Shown piece after piece: positions 6,304-10,300 of a DNA stretch of 12,638 nucleotides; position 1 is the stretch's first letter, and each line of letters starts with the position of its first letter. This stretch comes from Chloroflexota bacterium (GTDB taxonomy: Bacteria; Chloroflexota; Dormibacteria; Aeolococcales; Aeolococcaceae). A program made the translations under genes and the position numbers. The stretch is from assembly GCA_003491925.1 (NCBI GenBank), contig DNAU01000032.1, positions 14,514-27,151 on the forward strand, in the 5' to 3' direction. The notes beneath the pieces are model-generated. The model had not been told where the DNA came from. It saw nothing but the letters and a program-made list of their open reading frames with translations, and made no database searches.

Positions 6304-6363
6304 GACTGACAACGGACAATTGACCATTGACGTCGGCTCCTCTGACACCTGACACCTGACACC
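6304..6363. repeat. Second heptamer tract (GACAAC, GACCATT and GACACCT units)
   Basis: Units GACTGACAACGGACAATTGA are followed, after an 18-nt break, by three GACACCT/CTGACAC units. Three repeat flavours stand side by side. Confidence 0.85.
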
Positions 6364-6372
6364 GGACGAAGC

Positions 6373-6408
6373 AAAACGCCCGGGGCTGCTGGCATACAGC
6401 CCCGGGCG
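6373..6408 (-). terminator. Strong intrinsic terminator, minus strand
   Basis: There is a 12-bp perfect stem, CGCCCGGGGCTG with CAGCCCCGGGCG, and an 8-nt loop (6389-6396). On the minus strand it is followed directly by TTTTGC (6376-6371). It would stop minus-strand transcription coming from the right before the gene at 6167. No T-run follows on the plus strand. Confidence 0.7.
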
Positions 6409-6462
6409 AAGCCCAAACCTCGACCGCGGCGCACCGGGAAGGACATCGCGATCTTGCTCCGT

Positions 6463-6497
6463 TATCGGCGGAAGAGGGATTGGGGATTGGGGATTGG
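6463..6497. repeat. 35-bp direct repeat, copy 1
   Basis: It starts TATCGGCGGAAGAGGGATTG and continues into GGGGATT heptamers; it is identical to 6658-6692. In this copy the heptamer run goes on to about 6506. Confidence 0.92.
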
Positions 6498-6515
6498 GGA
6501 TTGGGACGGAAAAAA

Positions 6516-6613
6516 CGGCCCGGACGGCGCCGTGAGAAATACGCCGTCCCGGCCGGTGGTGAAAGGGCCGCGGCCGGGAGGATGTTCCCGCATAGGACCC
6601 GGCCGCGACTTTT
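6516..6613 (+). ncRNA. Candidate structured RNA with two long hairpins
   Basis: Hairpin A (6516-6555) pairs CGGCC-C-GGACGGCG with CGCCGTCC-C-GGCCG: 13 pairs around one C-C mismatch and a 12-nt loop CCGTGAGAAATA. Hairpin B (6569-6607) has a perfect 10-bp stem, CGCGGCCGGG with CCCGGCCGCG, a 19-nt loop that both begins and ends with AGGA, and ACTTTT after it, compatible with termination on the plus strand. An alternative fold CGGGA-GGATGT-TCCCG shows AGGATGT in a hexaloop, close to the published CsrA-binding consensus. There is no coding potential and no clear promoter. The block is bracketed by the exact 35-bp repeat. It may be an sRNA or a terminator array. Confidence 0.45.
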
Positions 6614-6790
6614 GGGCGACGGTGCATGCCCCCCGGCACGCCGCCGCCCTGGTGTGGTATCGGCGGAAGAGGGATTGGGGATTGGGGATTGGCGGAGATC
6701 CGAGCGGTTGCCCAGCTTGCCTCCGCTGGCCAGGCCGCCATTAGCGGACTGGCTGTCCGGTAGTTGCGGGTTGCCTTCCGGTAATTGGGA
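6614..6790. other. Non-coding interval with repeat copy
   Basis: No gene is supported on either strand. It contains GCATGCC-CCCC-GGCACGC (an imperfect stem near 6624), the second 35-bp repeat copy, and a stretch of short GCGG/CCGG words. I see no promoter that I would defend for the downstream gene at 6814. Confidence 0.5.
6658..6692. repeat. 35-bp direct repeat, copy 2
   Basis: It is identical over 35 bases to 6463-6497 (195 bp apart) and diverges immediately after (GGCGG here, GGGGA there). Confidence 0.92.
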
Positions 6791-6829
6791 AGGTGCCAGG
6801 TGAGAGGTGTCAGGTGTCAGGGAGCAGGG
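6791..6829. repeat. AGGTGTC-type heptamer tract at gene start
   Basis: AGGTGCC, AGGTGAG, AGGTGTC and AGGTGTC units run directly into the start region of the small membrane protein gene. Both candidate GTG starts (6793, 6814) lie within the tract. Confidence 0.85.
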
Positions 6830-7038
6830 ACCAAGAGAGCGAATCGGCCAAGGCGTGGGCGAAGGTCCAGTACCACGCTCGCCGCGCCGCGAACTTGGAG
6901 CGGGAGGAGGCGGGAGAGCAGAGAGCGGGGCGAACCAAGGACCTGTTATCCCGGGCCATCAGCGTGGCGGTCGCTCTTGCCGTCGGCTGGGTGGTGGCGA
7001 CCGCCATCGGCCCCTGCAACCTAGCCGGCCACAAGTGA
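6814..7038 (+). CDS. Small single-pass membrane protein (74 aa)
   Basis: GTG 6814 gives 74 residues starting MSGSRDQESESAKAW; GTG 6793 in the same frame would add seven residues from the repeat. The N-terminal half is charged and helical (AKAWAKVQYHARRAANLEREEAGEQRAG), possibly a short coiled coil. The C-terminal half has one hydrophobic helix at about 45-65 (LLSRAISVAVALAVGWVVATAIG), then CNLAGHK. The architecture is like the 45-aa protein at the end of the minus operon. Its last 18 nt overlap the 3' end of the convergent 40-aa gene. Role unknown; a lysis, exclusion or anchoring function is a guess. Confidence 0.6.
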   Translation: MSGSRDQESESAKAWAKVQYHARRAANLEREEAGEQRAGRTKDLLSRAISVAVALAVGWVVATAIGPCNLAGHK

Positions 7039-7143
7039 ACAGAAGAAGCGGTAGAGCAGGATCGAAATGAAGCCGCCGGCCAGCATCCATTTGAGCTTGG
7101 CCTTGAACTCGGCTGACCACTTGCCGGTGAGCAGGTTGGCCAT
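7021..7143 (-). CDS. Tiny membrane protein (40 aa), convergent overlap
   Basis: ATG 7143 to TAG 7023-7021. The product starts MANLLTGKWSAEFKAKLKWM and continues with a hydrophobic helix (LAGGFISILLYRFFCSLVAG), forming an amphipathic-to-membrane pattern. Almost all third codon positions are G or C, which is hard to explain unless the frame is coding. No Shine-Dalgarno is present. A weak promoter ends 6 nt before the ATG, so it may be leaderless. It is convergent with and overlaps the 74-aa membrane gene by 18 nt. Small hydrophobic peptides next to a repressor can be toxins or lysis peptides; no evidence decides. Confidence 0.6.
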   Translation of the reverse strand: MANLLTGKWSAEFKAKLKWMLAGGFISILLYRFFCSLVAG

Positions 7144-7149
7144 GCTAGC

Positions 7150-7177
7150 AGTATCGGCAGGCGGAGGGGCGGGCCAA
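7150..7177 (-). promoter_or_regulatory. Weak promoter candidate for the 40-aa gene
   Basis: TTGGCC (7177-7172), 16-nt spacer, GATACT (7155-7150): four of six matches in each box. The -10 box is 6 nt from the ATG, so the transcript would start at or next to the start codon. Confidence 0.35.
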
Positions 7178-7208
7178 CAGCCGCGGCGGTTCGCCGAGGC
7201 CTCGGCCC

Positions 7209-7238
7209 GTCAGTGGGCAGTGGGCTGTGGGCAGGGAC
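7209..7238. repeat. GGGCAGT heptamer tract upstream of repressor promoter
   Basis: GTCAGTGGGCAGTGGGCTGT and GGGCAGG units lie between the divergent 40-aa gene and the repressor promoter (-35 box starts at 7249). Confidence 0.85.
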
Positions 7239-7248
7239 CGAAAACGAC

Positions 7249-7276
7249 TTGACAGGACGATTCGGATAGGCATAAT
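7249..7276 (+). promoter_or_regulatory. Repressor promoter with operator-like inverted repeat
   Basis: TTGACA (7249-7254), 16-nt spacer, CATAAT (7271-7276). An inverted repeat, CGATT (7258-7262) with AATCG (7274-7278), spans the spacer and -10 box and could be an autoregulatory operator. The predicted start at 7281-7284 falls on or just before the GTG at 7284. Confidence 0.7.
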
Positions 7277-7289
7277 CGGAGGCGTGGAC

Positions 7290-7538
7290 ATGCTCAGGGA
7301 CACCGAACGGATCGCGAATCTCGCCGAGAACCTCCGCGCCGCCATGCACCGGTTTGGCTGGACGCAACAGAAGCTGGAGGCCGAATCCGGCGTCCCCCAG
7401 CCCATCATTTCCCGCATCCTGAACGCCAAGGGGGAGCCGGGCGTCATTACGGTCTGGCGGCTGGCCGAGGCTCTGCAAACCTCGCTCGACAAGCTGCTTG
7501 CCTCGCCCGTCCGAAAATTCTTGGCAAAGTCGGGTTGA
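7290..7538 (+). CDS. XRE/Cro-CI-type helix-turn-helix repressor (82 aa)
   Basis: ATG 7290 is chosen because GGAGG (7278-7282) lies 7 nt upstream; GTG 7284 is an alternative that would suit a leaderless mRNA. The helix-turn-helix is at about residues 24-46 (WTQQKLEAESGVPQPIISRILN), with the typical Q-x-x-L-x-x-x-S-G-V and I-S-R-I-L pattern, followed by VITVWRLAEALQTSLDKLL, the usual third and fourth helices of the XRE fold. It is a single-domain protein without a C-terminal peptidase or oligomerisation domain, so it is Cro-like in size. It has its own promoter and a perfect terminator and is monocistronic. It is probably the lysogeny/copy-control regulator of the element. Confidence 0.88.
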   Translation: MLRDTERIANLAENLRAAMHRFGWTQQKLEAESGVPQPIISRILNAKGEPGVITVWRLAEALQTSLDKLLASPVRKFLAKSG

Positions 7539-7562
7539 CAGACTTATTCACTTATTTATAAT
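7535..7562 (+). promoter_or_regulatory. Fully consensus sigma70 promoter overlapping repressor stop
   Basis: TTGACA (7535-7540), 16-nt spacer, TATAAT (7557-7562). The -35 box contains the repressor TGA stop (7536-7538). The terminator hairpin begins at 7563, immediately after the -10 box, so a transcript from here would start inside its left arm (about 7568-7570). It is the best-scoring promoter by eye in the window and could feed the csrA operon. Confidence 0.6.
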
Positions 7563-7606
7563 CAGCCGTTGTGGGTTGGAGAAACCCACAACGGCTGTTT
7601 CTTTTT
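7563..7606 (+). terminator. Perfect intrinsic terminator after the repressor
   Basis: There is a 15-bp perfect stem, CAGCCGTTGTGGGTT (7563-7577) with AACCCACAACGGCTG (7583-7597), a 5-nt loop GGAGA, then TTTCTTTTT. It ends the repressor transcript. Confidence 0.92.
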
Positions 7607-7749
7607 CGGGGCCGCGCGGCCTCGGGAAGCGGCCGACGTGGCGTGTGAAAAGGGGGGCGCGGCCGGCGGCGGCCATTCATTGACGGGGCGGGATGGGTTT
7701 GGGCCTCGTGCTGTCCCACTGCCCGCCGCCGGCCGACCCCAACGCCATG
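7607..7749. other. Non-coding gap with a 12-bp inverted repeat
   Basis: No gene is supported. GGCCGGCGGCGG (7661-7672) is exactly complementary to CCGCCGCCGGCC (7723-7734), enclosing 50 nt. It may be part of a structured leader for the csrA transcript. Confidence 0.5.
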
Positions 7750-7810
7750 AGGTGTCAGGTGCTAGGTGTCAGGTGTCAGACTTACACCTGGCACCTGGCA
7801 CCTGACACCT
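7750..7810. repeat. Heptamer tract forming a 27-bp inverted repeat
   Basis: The left arm 7750-7776 (AGGTGTC, AGGTGCT, AGGTGTC, AGGTGT) and right arm 7784-7810 (ACACCTG, GCACCTG, GCACCTG, ACACCT) pair at 25 of 27 positions around a 7-nt loop. It is one repeat tract followed by its inverse, giving a long hairpin in either strand's RNA. Confidence 0.92.
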
Positions 7811-7824
7811 ATTTGAAACGCCAA

Positions 7825-7960
7825 CGGCCGGCCTGCATCAGGACAGGCCGGCCGCGGCTCTGGAGATCGCAAGGCCCACTGGCAGGCGAACCATGCTCCC
7901 CGGAGTGTAACACTTCCGGGCGCGCGGTTCAAGGCCACTGGCAATGAACGGAGGCAAACC
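7825..7960 (+). promoter_or_regulatory. Structured csrA leader with GGA-containing hairpins
   Basis: Hairpin 1 (7825-7854) is an 11-bp perfect stem, CGGCCGGCCTG with CAGGCCGGCCG, with loop CATCAGGA carrying AGGA. Hairpin 2 (7899-7920) is CCCGGAGTG-TAA-CACTTCCGGG with one bulged T and GGA in its 5' arm. The Shine-Dalgarno GGAGG before ATG 7961 is a third GGA. CsrA binds GGA motifs, best in hairpin loops, and blocks ribosome access, so this leader looks built for autoregulation. AAGGCCCACTGGCA (7871-7884) is nearly repeated at 7931-7943. Confidence 0.5.
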
Positions 7961-8170
7961 ATGCTGATACTCTCGCGTCTGGCCGGCGAAAAGATCGTCG
8001 CCGGGAATCTAACGCTGACGGTCACGCGGATCCGCGGCGACCAGGTATGGCTGGGGTTCGAGGCCCCGGCCGAGATCCGGATTCTGCGGGAGGAGCTGCT
8101 GGGGCGGCGACGGGTCCAATCCCAAATCCCCAATCCCCAATCCCTCTTTTCGCCGGAGGCCGTCGCATGA
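7961..8170 (+). CDS. csrA: CsrA-family post-transcriptional regulator
   Basis: The protein has 69 residues; ATG 7961 has GGAGG 7 nt upstream. Residues 1-48 match the CsrA/RsmA fold: MLILSRLAGEKI, then a strand-rich LTLTVTRIRGDQVWLGFEAP and EIRILREEL. The start L4-x-R6 and the Arg of L-R-E-E (R43, equivalent to E. coli R44) are kept; both belong to the RNA-binding surface. The position matching E. coli R31 is W30, a notable change. CsrA dimers bind GGA-containing hairpins and alter translation or stability. The last 20 residues (QSQIPNPQSLF...) are translated heptamer repeat and do not belong to the family core. The TGA overlaps the next ATG (ATGA). csrA homologues are known on some phages. 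Confidence 0.92.
   Translation: MLILSRLAGEKIVAGNLTLTVTRIRGDQVWLGFEAPAEIRILREELLGRRRVQSQIPNPQSLFSPEAVA
8115..8145. repeat. (CCCCAAT)n tract inside csrA
   Basis: AATCCCC units with a 7-nt period lie in the 3' end of csrA and encode QSQIPNPQS. The complementary strand has four G-runs. Confidence 0.9.
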
Positions 8171-8415
8171 GCGCCCTCTGGAAGTATTTCATGGGACTGC
8201 TCGGGCCGCCGCCGGCGAAAGCGGCGATGGCTCCAGGCGACGGCAGTGGGCAGAAGGCAGTGAGCGGTGGGCAGCCATTGGGCACGGCCGTAGACCACTG
8301 CCTGTACGGCGAAGACCCGCGGAGCCCGTGCCCGCGGTGCGGGTTGTTCCTCGTCCCATACGTCGCCGGCCTCGCCTTTCTCGGCTTCTGCCCGTACGCG
8401 AGGAGCCGGAACTGA
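8167..8415 (+). CDS. Small hypothetical protein with CPRCG motif (82 aa)
   Basis: ATG 8167 overlaps the csrA stop (ATGA) and its own stop overlaps the next start (TGATG), so all three are probably translationally coupled. The N-terminus is MSALWKYFMGLLGPPPAKAA. The middle (DGSGQKAVSGGQPLG) is an in-frame heptamer tract (8242-8275). The C-terminus has CPRCGLFLVPYVAGLAFLGFCPY, a CXXC pair plus a hydrophobic stretch that could be part of a zinc ribbon or a weak membrane segment. No family recognised; function unknown. Confidence 0.6.
   Translation: MSALWKYFMGLLGPPPAKAAMAPGDGSGQKAVSGGQPLGTAVDHCLYGEDPRSPCPRCGLFLVPYVAGLAFLGFCPYARSRN
8242..8275. repeat. GGGCAGT-type heptamer tract inside the 82-aa gene
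   Basis: GGCAGTGGGCAGAAGGCAGT and GAGCGGTGGGCAGCC units with a period of seven are translated in frame. Confidence 0.82.
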
Positions 8416-8735
8416 TGGCAGGCGAATCACTGGCCGACGTGTTCCGCCGGTTGGCCGCGAAGAGCGGGGGGATCATCCCGCGCGATTGGGGCGACTGGTG
8501 CGAATGCCTGGCCCTGTGGCGCGTGAACCTCCGCGCGTGGCGAGCCTCCGCGAAGAGCTATGCGGCGCGCTACGGCCGGCGTGCGCGGCTGACCCGCCTG
8601 GCCGTCTACCAGCGCGAGACTGCCCGGCAGCACGCGCGGGAGGTGATCGAGGCCCTCCGCCTGATCCGGGTCGTCGTCGAGGAATTGGAGCCGTACGTCG
8701 ATACGTCGATCGAGCAGCGGCCGAAACGGCGGTAG
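8415..8735 (+). CDS. Basic helical hypothetical protein (106 aa)
   Basis: ATG 8415 overlaps the previous stop (TGATG). The sequence is rich in Arg, Ala, Leu and Trp, with long predicted helices (ESLADVFRRLAAKSG, ALWRVNLRAWRASAKSYAARYG, RLAVYQRETARQHAREVIEALRL, IRVVVEELEPYVD) and a basic end (EQRPKRR). This pattern fits a nucleic-acid-binding or coiled-coil protein, but no motif names it. It is coupled to the csrA cluster. Third-position G/C bias is strong. A heptamer tract follows the stop. Confidence 0.72.
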   Translation: MAGESLADVFRRLAAKSGGIIPRDWGDWCECLALWRVNLRAWRASAKSYAARYGRRARLTRLAVYQRETARQHAREVIEALRLIRVVVEELEPYVDTSIEQRPKRR

Positions 8736-8741
8736 CCGCGG

Positions 8742-8773
8742 CACTGACGCCTGACACCTGACACCTGAAACCT
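8742..8773. repeat. GACACCT heptamer tract before a start codon
   Basis: CACTGACGCCTGACACCTGA and CACCTGA units end 8 nt before ATG 8781 (CTTCCTCCC-ATG). No Shine-Dalgarno is present. Confidence 0.85.
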
Positions 8774-8780
8774 TCCTCCC

Positions 8781-9308
8781 ATGCCCGCCCTGATCTGCCA
8801 GCATTGCATGATCGTGACGCAGGTCCGCCTGAAGGATTCGCGGCCGCTGCTGGCGGCCGAGGACCTGGCGGGGCTGCACTGCCGGGCGTGCGAACGGGCG
8901 GGCGGGATGCAGCGGGCTTTCTTCGATCGCGGGATCGGGCAGTGGCGGGCACGCCGCCGGGGCGACGTCGAGCTGACGGAGCTGGCGATCGACGGCCGGC
9001 TCCTCTCGCTGGTGGAGCTCGAAACGCTGGGCCAGGTCGTCGGGGTCTGCGACGCGCACCGCGGCGAGTGGATCGGCGTCGATACCGTATTCCCGCTCCG
9101 GCGGAACTTCGCCGATCAGACCCACCGCCGCGTGATCGCCAGGCTGATCCAGGCGGGAGTGCTGGCGGCCGCCGGCCTGGAAATGCAGCCGGAGCGGCCC
9201 GGGTACCATCGCCTCTTCCGGGCGGCGGCGGCGAAGGCGTCAGTTGCCAGTGGCCAGTTGTCAGTTGCCAAGGGCCACGAACCACCAACCACGGACCCTG
9301 CCCCATGA
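8781..9308 (+). CDS. Hypothetical protein with N-terminal zinc-finger cysteines (175 aa)
   Basis: ATG 8781 lies directly after a heptamer tract without a ribosome-binding site. C6-X2-C9 and C34-X2-C37 form a treble-clef or ribbon-like four-cysteine site. The rest is soluble, with DVELTELAIDGRLLSLVELETLGQVVGV and an acidic/basic helix region (FADQTHRRVIARLIQAGVLAAAG). The final 20 or so residues (SVASGQLSVAKGHEPPTTDP) are translated heptamer repeat, so the native protein probably ended near residue 152. The stop overlaps the next start (ATGA at 9305-9308). Possible DNA- or RNA-binding protein; function not known. Confidence 0.7.
   Translation: MPALICQHCMIVTQVRLKDSRPLLAAEDLAGLHCRACERAGGMQRAFFDRGIGQWRARRRGDVELTELAIDGRLLSLVELETLGQVVGVCDAHRGEWIGVDTVFPLRRNFADQTHRRVIARLIQAGVLAAAGLEMQPERPGYHRLFRAAAAKASVASGQLSVAKGHEPPTTDPAP
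9239..9304. repeat. Heptamer tract at gene junction
   Basis: GTCAGTTGCCAGTGGCCAGT and similar units shift to CCACGAACCACCAACCACGG words. The tract encodes the C-terminus of the upstream protein and runs to the ATG of the next gene. Confidence 0.85.
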
Positions 9309-9808
9309 GCACCACCGCCATCGGATGCGAGCGCTGCGCTGATCCGCCGAGGGACGCGAACTATTCGTCCCGGCGGCCGTCCGCGTTCCACGCGGCGGAG
9401 CACGCGGGCCGCGGACCGCTGCGGCTGATGGCGCGGCGAGTCGAGCACGGCGCGCGGTGGAATGGCTCAGCCGAGTGGACGCTTCTGGGCTGGAGGTTCT
9501 TCGCCGACGACGTGGAGTGGATCAGCGGGGCGACGCTGCTGGACATTGACGAGGCGACGGCAATGCGGATCGAGGTGCGGCAGTCGCAGTGCGAGGTGGC
9601 CAGGCGCGGCGTGTGGGCCAGGATCCTGGCGCCCGGCGCGTACCACGTCAGCGAGTGCGTGATCGAGGCCCAGGGCGCGGGCGTGCAGAACGAGTTCCTC
9701 CGCGCGATCATGAACGCGATCGAACTTTTGCGGCCGAAGATGGGCCCGAAAATCGTGATCGAGGCAGAGTTGGTGGGTCTCGTAGAACTCGATCCACCCT
9801 ACAACTGA
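9305..9808 (+). CDS. Hypothetical protein (167 aa)
   Basis: ATG 9305 overlaps the previous TGA. The first residues contain C8-X2-C11 (IGCERCADPP), a single CXXC pair. The rest is soluble and mixed alpha/beta, with EWTLLGWRFFADDVEWISGATLLDIDEATAMRIEV, then VWARILAPGAYHVSECVIEAQGAG and an amphipathic helix EFLRAIMNAIELLRPKMG, ending VELDPPYN. Coding bias is strong. No family recognised. The preceding 27 bases including the start codon are nearly duplicated before the next gene. Confidence 0.72.
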   Translation: MSTTAIGCERCADPPRDANYSSRRPSAFHAAEHAGRGPLRLMARRVEHGARWNGSAEWTLLGWRFFADDVEWISGATLLDIDEATAMRIEVRQSQCEVARRGVWARILAPGAYHVSECVIEAQGAGVQNEFLRAIMNAIELLRPKMGPKIVIEAELVGLVELDPPYN

Positions 9809-9831
9809 CCACTAACCACGGACCCTCCCCC
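9805..9831. repeat. Short heptamer-like linker between genes
   Basis: CTGACCACTAACCACGGACC followed by CTCCCCC. It spans from the stop of one gene to the ATG of the next. 9811-9837 matches 9284-9310 at 25 of 27 positions. Confidence 0.8.
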
Positions 9832-10125
9832 ATGAGCTTCGCCGCGATCATCCTGCAGCCGGCCAACGACTGGCGGCCCGAGGACCTCGGGCAATACGAA
9901 TACAACGGCGACGCCGCGCGGCGGGCGACGTTTCGCGCCGGCGGGCTGCGGGACTGCGCTGCCGTGGTGATCGACCTCGAGCCGGGCCCGGCCGACGAGT
10001 TCACCAGCTCCGCCGATCCGCTCCGCGGGACTTTCATCCAGACCAAGGGCTGGCTGCCGGCGGACCTCCTGCACCGGATCGGCGTAGCGGCTTGCAAACT
10101 GCGGAGAGGGGAGGCGCTGGGATGA
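9832..10125 (+). CDS. Hypothetical protein (97 aa)
   Basis: ATG 9832 follows the repeat linker, with no Shine-Dalgarno (CCTCCCCC-ATG). The product begins MSFAAIILQPANDWRPEDLG. It contains ARRATFRAGGLRDCAAVVIDLEPGPADEF and ends GWLPADLLHRIGVAACKLRRGEALG. It is compact, soluble and probably alpha/beta, with no recognised motif. It is the last gene of the csrA cluster; a heptamer tract starts 3 nt after its stop. Confidence 0.7.
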   Translation: MSFAAIILQPANDWRPEDLGQYEYNGDAARRATFRAGGLRDCAAVVIDLEPGPADEFTSSADPLRGTFIQTKGWLPADLLHRIGVAACKLRRGEALG

Positions 10126-10128
10126 GGC

Positions 10129-10162
10129 CAGGTGTCAGGTGCCAGGTGTCAGGTGTCAGAGG
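10129..10162. repeat. AGGTGTC heptamer tract after the csrA cluster
   Basis: CAGGTGTCAGGTGCCAGGTG and TCAGGTGTCAG: four to five units with a period of seven. Confidence 0.9.
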
Positions 10163-10170
10163 AGCCGATT

Positions 10171-10209
10171 CGGGGCGACTACCGGATTGTCCATCCGGTA
10201 TTCGCCCCG
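10171..10209. promoter_or_regulatory. Long stem-loop upstream of the integrase
   Basis: CGGGGCGA-C-TACCGGAT pairs with ATCCGGTA-T-TCGCCCCG: 16 pairs, one C-T mismatch and a 5-nt loop TGTCC. No T-run follows on either strand. It could insulate the integrase from the csrA operon, regulate its mRNA, or be a recombination site. Confidence 0.6.
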
Positions 10210-10225
10210 GCCGACCCCCGCAATT

Positions 10226-10300
10226 ATGCTCGAAACCCGGCGCCGCGGACGCTTCGTCGGCGGGCCGCTTTCTTGGTTGTCTCCTGGAGATTTCAAATGA
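10226..10300 (+). CDS. Possible 24-aa leader ORF coupled to the integrase
   Basis: ATG 10226 to TGA 10298-10300. The stop overlaps the integrase ATG (ATGA), a classical coupling arrangement. The product is basic (MLETRRRGRFVGG...SPGDFK). It has no Shine-Dalgarno and only moderate third-position bias, so it may be chance. Confidence 0.3.
   Translation: MLETRRRGRFVGGPLSWLSPGDFK

Noticed and set aside
6174..6363. CRISPR array
   Set aside because: Repeat units are 7 nt and directly adjacent, with no 25-40 nt spacers and no cas genes nearby.
6217..6741. Minus-strand 174-codon frame across the repeat region
   Set aside because: The translation is mostly repeated NPQSPIPLPPI words from GGGGATT units and crosses a terminator and two hairpins; it is not credible as a gene.
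10171..10209. Integron attC-like site
   Set aside because: There are no R'/R'' core sites (GTTRRRY) and no integron-type integrase insertion; it is a plain stem-loop.
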